Part shown: piece after piece, positions 9,450-18,694 of the stretch
How positions within the stretch are numbered: the first letter of the stretch is position 1
How the letters are laid out: each line of letters begins with the position of its first letter
Assembly (NCBI RefSeq): GCF_004342165.1
Contig: NZ_SMAL01000009.1
Location: 1 to 64,000 of the forward strand
DNA from: Natranaerovirga pectinivora
Lineage (GTDB): Bacteria; Bacillota; Clostridia; Lachnospirales; DSM-24629
Direction of reading: 5' to 3'
Length of the DNA stretch: 64,000 nucleotides
Notes under the pieces: generated by a model
Databases searched by the model: none
What the model was told of the DNA's origin: nothing
What the model saw: the letters and a program-made list of their open reading frames with translations, nothing else
Program-made: the position numbers and the translations under genes

Positions 9450-9850
9450 TATTTTTTTCCTTTAGATTCATAAATGAATTATAGATGACTTGATTTTAAA
9501 AGTTAATCTACAATAATAAGTGTTTATAAAATTAAATTGGTTTACATATAACCACAATATCTATATTGAATTTTTTTATCAACCACAATATATTCATTAA
9601 CAATTAATGATTAAGTGTTTATATTTTGTTTTTAAGTATGTAATTTTACATTTCTGCATTTTAGTATTTTTTTGGCTAATAAAATAGAAACTTTTTTTAT
9701 TTGTTAAATTACATTAAGGGTAAAGATAAGTTAGCAAATTTACTTCCAAGGATTTAATACTAGGCTTTTAACGCCCTTTATTGTATATATATGTTATTCC
9801 CTATTTTTTCCAATTCAAACATAGAAATTACTTTTTATGTTTTTACGCAA
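9450..9850. other. AT-rich intergenic region between spoIIE and tRNA-Met
   Basis: About 400 bases with no open frame that has a ribosome binding site. It contains only upstream DNA of spoIIE and the terminator of the tRNA. Bacillus carries yabR, an S1-domain gene, in this neighbourhood; I see no trace of it here. Confidence 0.6.
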
Positions 9851-9851
9851 C

Positions 9852-9883
9852 AAAAAACCCTAGAACTATGTTCTAGGGTTTTT
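9852..9883 (-). terminator. Terminator after tRNA-Met
   Basis: CCCTAGAA (9858-9865), loop of five, TTCTAGGG (9871-9878), with a T run on the minus strand side (A run 9852-9857). The T run on the plus side also makes it usable in the other direction. It lies a few bases after the tRNA 3' end. Confidence 0.9.
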
Positions 9884-9887
9884 GCAA

Positions 9888-9961
9888 TAGCGGAGGACGG
9901 AGTCGAACCGCCGACACTACGGGTATGAACCGTATGCTCTAGCCAACTGAGCTACTCCGCC
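9888..9961 (-). tRNA. tRNA-Met (CAT), elongator type
   Basis: All four arms fold: acceptor GGCGGAG with CTCCGCT (a G-U pair at position 1-72), D arm GCTC/GAGC, anticodon stem TACGG/CCGTA with loop TTCATAC (anticodon CAT), and T arm GGCGG-TTCGACT-CCGTC. The discriminator is A and no CCA is encoded. The paired first position and lack of three G-C pairs in the anticodon stem rule out initiator tRNA. Overall it closely follows the Bacillus elongator tRNA-Met rather than the lysidine-modified tRNA-Ile2. Confidence 0.95.
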
Positions 9962-10046
9962 ATTTTGTCTGACGAATAGTTATTATACACACTATTTTAA
10001 AGCTTGTCAACCTTTTGATGTAAGTGGTGTTGCTGATTATAGTTTG

Positions 10047-10331
10047 TTACTTTTGGGGCACTATCAATAACTCATTCTCTTTAATAAGCCCAAACATTTC
10101 CCTTGCTACTTCTTCTATGTAATCTGTCTTATTCATATATTCTTGTCTTTCTTTAATAAGTTCTTGTCTTTCTTGTTCACTTTCAATAATATTAAGCAAT
10201 CTAGTCTCTTGGTTTTTTAGTTCTTTGTTTTCTTCATAAAGAGTTGATATTTTTATAACAATTACTGTTATCAGTACAAATAATATTACTATTATAGGCG
10301 CCGTACCTCTAGGTATTATTTTCCTTTTCAT
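10047..10331 (-). CDS. divIC: Septum formation initiator, DivIC/FtsB family
   Basis: Small bitopic division protein that links FtsL and the divisome septum-synthesis enzymes. The 94-aa protein has a short basic cytoplasmic N terminus, one TM segment at about 12-28 and a coiled-coil heptad region at about 31-68 (KIS-TLYEENKELKNQ onward). It ends with the family's conserved TDYIEEVAREMFGLIKENE block. It is the last gene of rqcP-yabP-yabQ-divIC, 24 bases after yabQ, the standard order in spore-forming Bacillota. No terminator is obvious before the downstream tRNA-Met, so they may be co-transcribed. Confidence 0.92.
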   Translation of the reverse strand: MKRKIIPRGTAPIIVILFVLITVIVIKISTLYEENKELKNQETRLLNIIESEQERQELIKERQEYMNKTDYIEEVAREMFGLIKENELLIVPQK

Positions 10332-10355
10332 TTTATCATCCCTTTTATCTTTGGT

Positions 10356-10844
10356 TTATATCTTTCTTATGACCATTTTAACGGTTTTCTTTATTTTTTT
10401 CAATTGTTTTAGAATAAACTTGTATAGTTTTCTAAAAATAGAGTATACTCCTTTGAATCTTTTTAAAATAAATTTAATAACAAACACAAAAGGCTTTAGA
10501 ATCAACATAATCACTTTTTTAATCATATCTATTATACTATTTATACTTTTAGATACTCCATTTACAATGTAATGGCTTGCTATTGCAAAATACAGAACCA
10601 ATCCAATAAGAACACCAATAATAACATATCCTCTAATCACTCCATTATTTTGCCTAAATAGGATTACAAAAAGAAAAACGCTACTAATAATCCAAAACAA
10701 ACCATCTTCTATGTTTATTAGGAAGTTAGAATGCGCTACAACCCTCCTAAAAATCCGTATAATATCATAGAATACGCCTATAGCTATGCCACTTGCTATA
10801 GTTATCATGAAGAGTTGACCTTGTACTGTTATAAACTCGCTCAA
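10356..10844 (-). CDS. yabQ: Spore cortex biosynthesis protein YabQ
   Basis: Polytopic membrane protein needed for spore cortex formation in Bacillus, made in the mother cell. The 162-aa protein shows the conserved N-terminal span after FITVQGQ, the loop block GVFYDIIRIFRRV and two to three further hydrophobic spans. The C-terminal third is basic and Lys-rich, probably cytoplasmic. It starts 12 bases after yabP, forming a sporulation pair within a four-gene string with divIC. Confidence 0.9.
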   Translation of the reverse strand: MSEFITVQGQLFMITIASGIAIGVFYDIIRIFRRVVAHSNFLINIEDGLFWIISSVFLFVILFRQNNGVIRGYVIIGVLIGLVLYFAIASHYIVNGVSKSINSIIDMIKKVIMLILKPFVFVIKFILKRFKGVYSIFRKLYKFILKQLKKIKKTVKMVIRKI

Positions 10845-10856
10845 TACTCTTCACCT

Positions 10857-11141
10857 CTATCTAAATAGTCTCCCTAGTAATGATCCTCCTGATTTGCCAT
10901 AACCACTTTGATTACTGTACATAATACTTTCAATTTCTCCGTCAATATCAACTTCACCTTTTTCAACACTCAACCTATTAACATGTAGGTCTAATCCTTT
11001 AATAGATAACATTCCTAATTCTGTTTCTAACACAATCTCATCTGCATCAAATGATAATACATCAATAACACCTGTGATTATACCCGTGTTTCTATTGCTT
11101 AATGTTATCTTATGTCCTTGTTTTATGGTCTTATCTTCCAT
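10857..11141 (-). CDS. yabP: Sporulation protein YabP
   Basis: Small beta-rich protein of the YabP/YqfC family, needed for cortex formation and spore development in the mother cell. The 94-aa length and the motifs KITLSNRNTGIITGVIDVLSF and LGMLSIKGLDLHV are typical. The ATG has AAGGAGGT upstream. It sits 80 bases after rqcP and 12 bases before yabQ. A mother-cell (sigma-E type) promoter is expected in that 80-base gap, but I cannot assign one with confidence. Confidence 0.92.
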   Translation of the reverse strand: MEDKTIKQGHKITLSNRNTGIITGVIDVLSFDADEIVLETELGMLSIKGLDLHVNRLSVEKGEVDIDGEIESIMYSNQSGYGKSGGSLLGRLFR

Positions 11142-11221
11142 AAAAAAACCTCCTTATAATTCATATGTTTATTCATATTTCATTATATTAGAGGTTGTAT
11201 CTATTTATTCTATCTTCTTGT

Positions 11222-11470
11222 TTAAAGAATTTTATATAATTCCTTTGCTTCGTCTTTTTTTGAAGTATCTTGAATATTAATCACTTCAACTTTTGTTGTT
11301 CTGGTTCCAAACTGTATCTCAATAATATCTCCTTCTTTTACTGTAAGAGATGGTTTTCCTATATTCCCATTCACTAGTACACGACCTGCAGAACAAGCTT
11401 CGTTTGAAACTGTTCTTCTTTTTATCAATCTAGTTACTTTTAGATATTTATCTAATCTCAATATATCCAC
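11222..11470 (-). CDS. rqcP: RNA-binding S4-domain protein RqcP (YabO/Hsp15-like)
   Basis: Small S4-domain protein that binds the 50S subunit and works with RqcH in ribosome-associated quality control (alanine tailing). The 82-aa protein is almost entirely an S4 fold: MRLDKYLKVTRLIKRRT-type N terminus, then GRVLVNG and PSLTVKEGDIIEIQFG. The position between hup/mazG and yabP matches Bacillus yabO, which supports this identity over Hsp15, an otherwise similar protein. A terminator separates it from hup upstream. Confidence 0.9.
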   Translation of the reverse strand: MDILRLDKYLKVTRLIKRRTVSNEACSAGRVLVNGNIGKPSLTVKEGDIIEIQFGTRTTKVEVINIQDTSKKDEAKELYKIL

Positions 11471-11512
11471 ATCCTTTTTAAAATCAATTATTGAGAGATT
11501 ATTTTTTTCAAA

Positions 11513-11540
11513 AAAAACCTACACATCAATGTGTAGATTT
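11513..11540 (-). terminator. Terminator downstream of hup
   Basis: CTACACATTGATGTGTAG on the minus strand (plus 11519-11536) forms a hairpin followed by GTTTTTTT. It lies about 110 bases after the hup stop and before rqcP. Confidence 0.85.
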
Positions 11541-11565
11541 TATATTTTCATTTCATTTAACTTAC

Positions 11566-11594
11566 ACTTCAGTGGGCTTAAAGCCCACTGAAGT
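11566..11594 (-). other. Perfect 14-bp hairpin after hup
   Basis: Arms 11566-11579 and 11581-11594 (ACTTCAGTGGGCTT and its complement) are perfect, with a minimal loop. No T run follows on the minus strand, so it is not a canonical terminator. A 3'-end stabilising or processing structure for the hup mRNA is likely; the true terminator follows at 11513-11540. Confidence 0.7.
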
Positions 11595-11643
11595 AAGAAA
11601 AAGTACTTTATTCTTTACGACTATGTACTTCTTCTATGGTTAA

Positions 11644-11919
11644 TTAACCATTTATTGTATCTTTTAAAGCTTTACCAGCTTTGAATCTAGGAGCTTTTGA
11701 TGCAGGAATTTGCATTGGCTCTCCAGTTTGAGGGTTTCTACCTTCTCTAGCAGATCTCTCTGCTACATCAAATGTACCAAAACCAACTAATTGAACCTTT
11801 CCCCCATTAGCTAGTTCTTCACTTACTACATCAACAAAAGCTTTTAATACTTTTTCTGAGTCTTTTTTGCTCAATTCTGTTCTTGCTGCAATCGCAGTTA
11901 CTAAATCAGATTTGTTCAT
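11644..11919 (-). CDS. hup: DNA-binding protein HU
   Basis: Histone-like DNA-bending dimer that compacts the nucleoid. The 91-aa protein is a full-length HU: MNKSDLVTAIA start, GFGTF turn and the DNA-contacting beta arm (RSAREGRNPQTGEPMQIPA) ending in PRFKAGKALKD. The ATG has GAGGAGGAG upstream. It lies 60 bases after mazG and is followed by two hairpins, suggesting strong expression and its own 3' end. Confidence 0.97.
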   Translation of the reverse strand: MNKSDLVTAIAARTELSKKDSEKVLKAFVDVVSEELANGGKVQLVGFGTFDVAERSAREGRNPQTGEPMQIPASKAPRFKAGKALKDTING

Positions 11920-11978
11920 AAAACTCCTCCTCTTTTATAAGTATAATTTTTTCATATATAAACAATCGCTTTAAACGA

Positions 11979-12770
11979 TTATTTTACCTTTTTCCATAAT
12001 GCATTCATTTCTTCTAAATTCATAGTTGAAAGTGTCTTGCCCTCTTTAAGAGCCAGATTTTCAACTCCCTCAAATCTATTTATAAACTTTTCTATGGCAT
12101 TTGTCAAGGAAAATTCTGCATTTAACCTAAAAAATCTTGATAGATTGACCATTGAGAACAATAAATCTCCAAACTCTTCATCTATTTCCTTCTTTTTTCC
12201 CATTGAAACAGCTTCTTTAAACTCACTTAATTCTTCATCTACCTTACCCATAACATCCTCTATATTATCAAAGTCAAACCCCACTTTTTTGGCCTTTTTT
12301 TGCACCTTGTAGGCTCGCACTAAGGCAGGTAACGCTTTAGGGATGTTTCTTATTTCTTCAGTAGTTGTATCAGATTTTTTTTCTATTTTTTTAATATGGT
12401 CCCAACGGTCCATAACTTCTTCAGTTGTTTCCAATTGATCTTCGCCAAAAATATGAGGATGTCTTCTAATCATTTTTTCAGAAATTTTATGAATCACTTC
12501 TTCAATAGTAAAATGATTTTCTTCTGATGCTATTTGAGAATGCATCATTACTTGCAAAAATAAATCCCCTAATTCTTCACTTAGATTCTCTACATCATTA
12601 TTATTAATGGCATCTATTACTTCATAACTTTCTTCTAATAGATTTTCTCTTAAGGAGTCATGGGTTTGCTCTCTATCCCAAGGACAGCCTTCTTTACTTC
12701 TTAATATCTCTATTATTTTTCTAAAGTCATTAAACGAGTATTTCTTTTTTTCTACCAGAGTCTTTTTCAT
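11979..12770 (-). CDS. mazG: Nucleoside triphosphate pyrophosphohydrolase MazG
   Basis: Hydrolyses NTPs to NMP and pyrophosphate, a housecleaning activity. The 263-aa protein has two MazG helical domains, each with the EExxD metal motif: EEL-GDLFLQVMMHSQ in the first (about residues 63-77) and EEF-GDLLFSMVNLSR in the second (about 200-213). CPWDREQTHDSL near the N terminus is a family signature. Bacillus YabN has an extra N-terminal methylase domain that is absent here. It lies between spoVT and hup, matching the yabN position. Confidence 0.94.
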   Translation of the reverse strand: MKKTLVEKKKYSFNDFRKIIEILRSKEGCPWDREQTHDSLRENLLEESYEVIDAINNNDVENLSEELGDLFLQVMMHSQIASEENHFTIEEVIHKISEKMIRRHPHIFGEDQLETTEEVMDRWDHIKKIEKKSDTTTEEIRNIPKALPALVRAYKVQKKAKKVGFDFDNIEDVMGKVDEELSEFKEAVSMGKKKEIDEEFGDLLFSMVNLSRFFRLNAEFSLTNAIEKFINRFEGVENLALKEGKTLSTMNLEEMNALWKKVK

Positions 12771-12868
12771 TTATATTTCACCTTCTTGGTTTTTAATATA
12801 TCATACTTTTATAAGATAAAAAATAGTTAATTTTTCATATTTCGACATTTTTAAATTTTTATAATATA

Positions 12869-12901
12869 GCAAAAAAACCGCCCTTAAAAAGGCGATTTTT
12901 T
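12869..12901 (-). terminator. Terminator of spoVT
   Basis: A GC-containing hairpin (CGCC..., ...GGGCG with one bulged base) is followed on the minus strand by a run of seven T. It lies 11 bases after the spoVT stop. Confidence 0.8.
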
Positions 12902-12911
12902 ATACTTTATA

Positions 12912-13460
12912 CTATTGCTCCATTTGTTTGCCTAAAAACCCAGCTGCAGAGAATGCTAACTTTTGTTCCGTTTCTCCCATTTTAACTTTTGGGTCTTTAT
13001 TTAGTAATATAACAGCTCCTATAGCATCTCCTTCAGATATTATAGGTGTAATAACTTCAGACGTATATTCATCAAAGTCATCATCTGTAATATTTACAAA
13101 TTTCTTATCATCTTTAGTTGCCATTACGGTCTCTCTCTCAGATATCACATGTTCCAATTCTTTACTAATATGCTTTTGAAATAATTCCTTTTTTCCTCCT
13201 CCAGAAACAGCAATTACCTGATCTTTATCTGAAATACATATTATATGACCAGTTGTTTGAGCTAAGGATTCTGCATATTGTTTTGCAAATGCACCTAACT
13301 CTCCTATAGGTGAGTATTTTTTTAAAATTATTTCTCCGTCTTTGTCTGTGAATATTTCTAAAGGATCACCTTCTCTAATTCTTAATGTTCTTCTTATTTC
13401 TTTAGGTATTACCACTCTTCCTAAATCATCAATTCTTCTTACAATACCTGTTGCTTTCAA
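12912..13460 (-). CDS. spoVT: Stage V sporulation protein T (SpoVT), AbrB-family regulator
   Basis: Forespore transcription factor that tunes sigma-G genes. An N-terminal AbrB swapped-hairpin DNA-binding domain (KATGIVRRIDDLGRVVIPKEI) is followed by a GAF-like domain from about residue 56 to the end. The open frame extends to an ATG at 13499, but the added residues include KGGR, encoded by AAAGGAGG itself. The correct start is TTG at 13458-13460, seven bases after that site, giving the usual N terminus (MKATGIVRR) and 182 aa, close to the Bacillus length. It has its own terminator and lies between the ptsI relic and mazG. Confidence 0.95.
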   Translation of the reverse strand: MKATGIVRRIDDLGRVVIPKEIRRTLRIREGDPLEIFTDKDGEIILKKYSPIGELGAFAKQYAESLAQTTGHIICISDKDQVIAVSGGGKKELFQKHISKELEHVISERETVMATKDDKKFVNITDDDFDEYTSEVITPIISEGDAIGAVILLNKDPKVKMGETEQKLAFSAAGFLGKQMEQ

Positions 13461-13587
13461 GTTCCTTCCTCCTTTTGAGAAAAAAGTCTTTGCTGTCATG
13501 AATTAGTATGCTAATTTTTTCTTTTATTATTCAGCAAATATAAAAGTATTTTTTTTAACCTTAATCCCTTTCTTTTATGTGTCGCTT

Positions 13588-13884
13588 CTAAATTTTCTCC
13601 ATAGAAAATATCATAGGATACATTATTTTGATTGGACCATAATTTGATGCTCTTAGTATAGCTCTTAATTGTGTCTTAAATACATCTTTTTGATCTAAAC
13701 ACAGTCGAATAGCACGATAACCTAGGAAAGAGTTCATTTCTTCGTCAAAACATAATAGGATAAATGATAATTTCATTCCCACCTTTTTCTGCTATTTTTC
13801 TATATATTTTATATTGTTCTTCTTCTGTGGGAAAATTATTACTCTGCATATAAATAAATTCTGTTCTAGGTAAACGGATTTGTT
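13588..13884 (-). pseudogene. Relic of ptsI (PTS enzyme I), frameshifted fragment
   Basis: Two minus-strand frames join to give enzyme I sequence. From about 13884 to 13745 one frame reads LPRTEFIYM...[19 protein letters not shown]. It ends at a TGA, and the next frame (13782-13588) continues [29 protein letters not shown] and IKIMYPM. These are the conserved PEP-binding-side blocks of enzyme I, in the right order. About a dozen residues (the normal TLDIGGDK region) are lost at the junction, and both gene ends are missing. There is no start codon or binding site for the first part. I call it a decayed pseudogene. Confidence 0.85.
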
Positions 13885-13992
13885 AAAAGTCTTTGTATAC
13901 AATAGATATATGGATGGTTACTGTTAAAATTTTGTGACTAGGGGTGCTTATTGTTTTATCAGTAAATTAATGTGGTAAATGTTTTAGACAAT

Positions 13993-14031
13993 AAAAAAGA
14001 CATATATAATTTTTTTATATACGTCTTTTCA
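13993..14031 (-). terminator. Terminator of the foldase lipoprotein gene
   Basis: GACATATATAA (13999-14009) pairs with TTATATACGTC (14015-14025, one wobble), with flanking A and T runs, just after the stop at 14039. Confidence 0.8.
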
Positions 14032-14038
14032 TATTTTT

Positions 14039-15094
14039 TTATTTTCCTACAGTTATATTGCTCCATATATCTTCATTTATTAAAATATTATATTCTTTTT
14101 TCCATTCTTCATATTGTTTATTAAAGGCTTCATTTTTTTGCATCTGAATATTATTTTTAGTTAGGATTTCTTCTAGTTCTTTGATTTGTTCTTCAAAAAA
14201 TTCAACTGCTTCTTGAGATGGTTTGATTATCTCTTCAAGTTTAATGATATGATAGCCATAAGGTGTTGCTACAATATCACTGATTTCACCAGGTTTTAGA
14301 TTAAATACTGCTTCTTCAAAGGCTTCCATCATCTCACCCTTTAAAAAAGTGTATTCACCCTTGTTCTGAATGGACTCCGTATCCTGAGAATAGGATAGAA
14401 CTAAGCTTTCAAATTTTTCTCCTAATCTAACTTTTTCTAATACTTCCAATGCTTTTTCATAGGCTTCTTCTTGAATTTCTAATGCTAAAGGCTCTAAATT
14501 ATTGTTCCCTGATATTTCATGGGTTTTAAGTAATATATGTTTTACTCTATATTGCTCTAATGAGAAACTTGAAAAATATTTATAGTTTTCATCTTCTAAT
14601 AAGTATTGTGCTATCCTTTTTTCATCAGGCTCAAAGTCTTTTGTTAAATCATTATACACTCTATTAACAAGAAGATTTTCTTTGAATACTTCTTTTACAA
14701 GACTTTCATCACCACTACCCTCTTCATAATATTCCTTTAGATATTCCAAGACAAATCTATCAATATCTTTCATTTCTTCTTCTGACAGTGATATCCCTAG
14801 TTCCCTTGCTTTATCATTTACTATTTTGATTCGAACAACATTTTCAATGGCTCTTTGTTTTGCCACTTCTTCTGCAGTCATACCATCAAAATTCGTTTCC
14901 CAAATATCTTGTCCGCCAATGGCTTCAAACTCTTGTTCAATTTCGTTCAAGTATAATAGTACTTCATCAAGCAAAACTTTTTCTTCATCTATGGTTATAA
15001 CATATTGTTTGTTCGTTGTATTGGTTGAACATCCAGATATAATAATCATGGTAACGAATGCTATTATATAAACAATTTTTTTGTTCACCTGCAT
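14039..15094 (-). CDS. PrsA/SurA-type peptidyl-prolyl isomerase lipoprotein
   Basis: Predicted extracytoplasmic folding factor. The signal sequence ends in a lipobox (IIISGC, Cys22), so the mature protein is lipid-anchored. A helical SurA-N-like chaperone region covers about 30-170. A parvulin rotamase domain follows at about 180-275 (YRVKHILLK, SYSQDTESIQNKGEYTFLKGEM, PGEISDIVATPYGYHIIKL), then a charged coiled-coil tail. It is encoded 90 bases after mfd on the same strand, a common mfd-foldase pairing in Bacillota. Whether it is the main PrsA or a paralogue cannot be told here. Confidence 0.9.
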   Translation of the reverse strand: MQVNKKIVYIIAFVTMIIISGCSTNTTNKQYVITIDEEKVLLDEVLLYLNEIEQEFEAIGGQDIWETNFDGMTAEEVAKQRAIENVVRIKIVNDKARELGISLSEEEMKDIDRFVLEYLKEYYEEGSGDESLVKEVFKENLLVNRVYNDLTKDFEPDEKRIAQYLLEDENYKYFSSFSLEQYRVKHILLKTHEISGNNNLEPLALEIQEEAYEKALEVLEKVRLGEKFESLVLSYSQDTESIQNKGEYTFLKGEMMEAFEEAVFNLKPGEISDIVATPYGYHIIKLEEIIKPSQEAVEFFEEQIKELEEILTKNNIQMQKNEAFNKQYEEWKKEYNILINEDIWSNITVGK

Positions 15095-15184
15095 CCTCCT
15101 ATTCTATTAAGTTTATTCTACCTCTTGCTCTTGGCAAAAGGGACTTAATTCTTTTACCTTAATTATTATTATAAAGAAGTTTAA

Positions 15185-18100
15185 CTAATCCTTCAAATCT
15201 TTTATGTCGTGTAATACATTCTTAATCTGTCTGAAAAATTCATTTTTATTGTTTATATCTACTTTATAGGTAAAGAATGGTGCATCCTTTATTGAAAACT
15301 TTAATTTGTTATTGTATTTCTCAATTAACCCAGGTATTTTTATTGGATTTATCTTAGTCTCTTGTCTTACTTGTAACTTAATATAATCTTGTCTTTGCTC
15401 TACTGATATAATATCTGCTGAATGGGCTAATGCTTTAATTAATGCTATTTCTAACAAGTTAGAAACGGTTTTAGGGATATCTCCATATCTATCTTCTATT
15501 TCTTCCTGTATTTCAAAATAATCCTCTTCATTTTCAATAGCTGCTATCCTCTTATATATATCTAGTTTTTGTATTTCATTTTCAATATAGCTTTGAGGAA
15601 TATAGGCATTGACATTCATTTCTATTGTTGTGTCAAAAGAATCTTCTTGATCATGGTTTTTCATAGTTTTTATAGCTTGTTCTAGGAGCTTACAGTACAT
15701 ATCATAACCTACTGCTTCCATATGACCATGTTGCTCAGATCCTAATAGGTTTCCTGCTCCTCTAATTTCTAAATCTCTCATTGCAATTTTAAATCCTGAT
15801 CCAAATTCAGTAAATTCTCTAATGGCTTGCAGTCTTTTCTCAGCTGTTTCATTTAGCATTTTATTTTTCTTATAACATAAATAGGCATAGGCAACTCTAT
15901 TGGATCTACCTACTCTTCCCCTTAATTGATACAACTGAGATAGTCCCATTTGGTCTGAATCGTGTATTATTATAGTGTTTACATTGGATATATCTAACCC
16001 AGTTTCAATTATTGTTGTAGAAACCAATACATCGATTTCGCCATTAATAAAGTCAAACATTATTTGCTCTAATTCTCTTTCATTCATTTGACCATGAGCA
16101 AAAGCCACTTGAGCTTCTGGTACCATTTTACTTATACGATCAGCAATTTCATCAATATCTTTTACACGATTGTAAACATAGTAAACCTGACCTTCTCTAG
16201 CAAGCTCTCTATGAATGGCTTCTCGTATCATTTCTTCATTGTATTCAAGTACATAAGTTTGTATTGGCAATCGCTCTTCTGGCGGCTCTTCTAACACACT
16301 CATATCTCTTATACCTATAAGACTCATATGCAATGTTCTTGGAATTGGCGTAGCCGTTAATGTCAATACATCAACATGTTCTTTCATTTGCTTCATCTTT
16401 TCTTTGTGCTTAACTCCAAATCTCTGCTCTTCATCAACAATTAATAAACCAAGGTCTTTGAATACTACATCCTTTGATATTATTCTATGGGTGCCTATTA
16501 CAATATCAACTAATCCCTTCCGTAGTCCCTCTGTTGTTTGTTTTTGCTCCTTAGCACTTCTAAAACGGGATAACATTTCTACTTTAATAGGAAAATTCTT
16601 CATTCTTTGTACAAAATTATTATAATGTTGTTGGGCCAATATGGTTGTAGGGACTAAATACGCCACTTGTTTACCATCTTGGACAGCTTTAAATGCAGCT
16701 CTTATAGCTACTTCAGTTTTACCATATCCTACATCCCCACAAATAAGCCTATCCATTATTTTTTGACTTTCCATATCTTTTTTAGTATCTCTTATTGCAT
16801 ACAATTGATCTTCCGTTTCTTCAAAAGGAAACATTTCCTCAAACTCTTTTTGCCATAGAGTATCCTTAGAGTAAACATACCCTTTTTCTTCTTGGCGCTT
16901 TGCATACAACCCAATTAGATCCTTAGCCAAATCTTCAACTGCTTTTCTTACCTTTGTTTTGGTTTTAACCCATTCACTAGAGCCTAATTTATTTAATTTT
17001 GGTTTTCTGCCTTCAGCACCAATATATTTCTGAATTAAGTCCAGTTGGTTTGTAGAGACATATAAATTCCCATTATCTCTATAACTTATTTTTATATAAT
17101 CTTTTGAAATACCTTCAACTTCTATTTTCTCAATGCCTTGGAATATACCAAGACCGTGATTTTCATGTACTACATAATTGCCTACAGATAAATCAGTGAA
17201 TTTCTGTATTTTATTTCCCTTATATTGCTTCTTTCGTTTTTTCTCCTTTTTCTTAGAGAATACATCTGTTTCTGAAATAATGGCATAGCGAATTAATGGA
17301 TATTCAAACCCTTTGTGAAGGTTACCATATCCTACGACTATATTTCCTTCAATAATTTCAGATGAAAAGTCCCTGTTATAACTGGCTCTTATGTCTCTTT
17401 CTTGCAAATCTTTAACCAATCGTTCAGCTCTTGTTTTTGAACCAGCCAATAATGCTACTTTATATTTTTTATCTTGATAAGCCTTTAAATCTTTTATTAA
17501 CATCTCAAAGCTATTGTTATATGGATTAATAGACTTGACTTCTAAATTATAATGTTCTTTAATATTGATTTCTTTAATGCTCTGTGTTAGTGTACTTAAG
17601 ACTATTAATGTTTTATCTTTAAGCTTATTAATAATATCTTCAAATGAATGAAGCAATTCAAGTTGTGAAGGCAATAAATACCCTTTTTCATATCTCCCCA
17701 TCATACTTAATTGAAATTCCTTACTTGCAACTTCATACTTCTCTTTAACCCGTTTTGGCTCATCTATAAAATATATTGTTTCATCTTTCTGGAAGTAATC
17801 GATAATAGATGATGTTTCCTCATAAAAGAATTTAATATAACTTTCCACACCACTATAAGTTTTTAGATTTTCAAGTTTGTCATTAATCTCTGAAATGGTT
17901 TCTTTGATTTTTTCTATTTCTTCTCTTTTATCACTTTTCTTAAAGAAGTTTACCATTTCTTCTTTTTCTTTTTCTAACTTTATCAATGCATTCTTAATAT
18001 TATTTTCCTTTAATACCACTTCTGTACCTGGATAAACCTTAATACTATCTATTTTTTCAATGGACCTTTGGGTTTTAATATCCATTGTACGTATAGAATC

Positions 18101-18694
18101 TATCTCATCATCCCATAATTCAATTCTATAGGCATTTTCTTCTGTTATTGGATAGATGTCAATGATGCCTCCACGTATTGAAAATTGACCCTTAGTCTCT
18201 ACTAATTCAACTCTCTCATATCCTCTTAATACGAAATCTTCTTTTGTTTTTTCTATATTTAATATTTCACCAACTTGAAAGGTTAAGATACTTTCTTTTA
18301 TGGTATCTAATGTTACCAAATGCTCTAATGCCCCATCAATAGTCATAATGATTGTTGCTTCTTCTTTTTCTATAAGCCCTTTTAATACTTCTATTCTCTG
18401 AGCAACTATATAATTGTTGTGAATATCTGCACTATAAAATATTAAGTCTTTAGCTGGGTATAAATATATGTTTTTATGAAAAAATTTCATGTCTTCATAT
18501 ATTTCTTTTGCCCTTAACTCATTATACGTAATAATAACTTTATTTTTTCTATATTCTCCTAATCCATAGACAACGTGGGTTTTTTGAGAGTCTATACACC
18601 CTGTGATATGGACAGGTAATTTCTTATTCTCTATATCTTTTTTTATTAAGTTAAATTCTTCTAGTTCTTTAAAAGGTTGCAACAATGTATTCAT
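15185..18694 (-). CDS. mfd: Transcription-repair coupling factor Mfd
   Basis: Removes RNA polymerase stalled at DNA lesions and recruits UvrA. The 1169-aa protein has the full family layout: UvrB-homology N terminus, RNA polymerase-interaction domain (YVVHENHGLGIFQGI, about 505-520), superfamily 2 translocase with Walker A CGDVGYGKTEVA near 655 and DEEQRFG near 756, the helicase C half (GRVGRSNRVAYAYL), and the C-terminal TRCF domain. It is preceded on its strand by a c-di-GMP riboswitch RNA and two terminators, so mfd itself probably starts from a promoter in 18700-18860. Confidence 0.97.
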   Translation of the reverse strand: MNTLLQPFKELEEFNLIKKDIENKKLPVHITGCIDSQKTHVVYGLGEYRKNKVIITYNELRAKEIYEDMKFFHKNIYLYPAKDLIFYSADIHNNYIVAQRIEVLKGLIEKEEATIIMTIDGALEHLVTLDTIKESILTFQVGEILNIEKTKEDFVLRGYERVELVETKGQFSIRGGIIDIYPITEENAYRIELWDDEIDSIRTMDIKTQRSIEKIDSIKVYPGTEVVLKENNIKNALIKLEKEKEEMVNFFKKSDKREEIEKIKETISEINDKLENLKTYSGVESYIKFFYEETSSIIDYFQKDETIYFIDEPKRVKEKYEVASKEFQLSMMGRYEKGYLLPSQLELLHSFEDIINKLKDKTLIVLSTLTQSIKEINIKEHYNLEVKSINPYNNSFEMLIKDLKAYQDKKYKVALLAGSKTRAERLVKDLQERDIRASYNRDFSSEIIEGNIVVGYGNLHKGFEYPLIRYAIISETDVFSKKKEKKRKKQYKGNKIQKFTDLSVGNYVVHENHGLGIFQGIEKIEVEGISKDYIKISYRDNGNLYVSTNQLDLIQKYIGAEGRKPKLNKLGSSEWVKTKTKVRKAVEDLAKDLIGLYAKRQEEKGYVYSKDTLWQKEFEEMFPFEETEDQLYAIRDTKKDMESQKIMDRLICGDVGYGKTEVAIRAAFKAVQDGKQVAYLVPTTILAQQHYNNFVQRMKNFPIKVEMLSRFRSAKEQKQTTEGLRKGLVDIVIGTHRIISKDVVFKDLGLLIVDEEQRFGVKHKEKMKQMKEHVDVLTLTATPIPRTLHMSLIGIRDMSVLEEPPEERLPIQTYVLEYNEEMIREAIHRELAREGQVYYVYNRVKDIDEIADRISKMVPEAQVAFAHGQMNERELEQIMFDFINGEIDVLVSTTIIETGLDISNVNTIIIHDSDQMGLSQLYQLRGRVGRSNRVAYAYLCYKKNKMLNETAEKRLQAIREFTEFGSGFKIAMRDLEIRGAGNLLGSEQHGHMEAVGYDMYCKLLEQAIKTMKNHDQEDSFDTTIEMNVNAYIPQSYIENEIQKLDIYKRIAAIENEEDYFEIQEEIEDRYGDIPKTVSNLLEIALIKALAHSADIISVEQRQDYIKLQVRQETKINPIKIPGLIEKYNNKLKFSIKDAPFFTYKVDINNKNEFFRQIKNVLHDIKDLKD

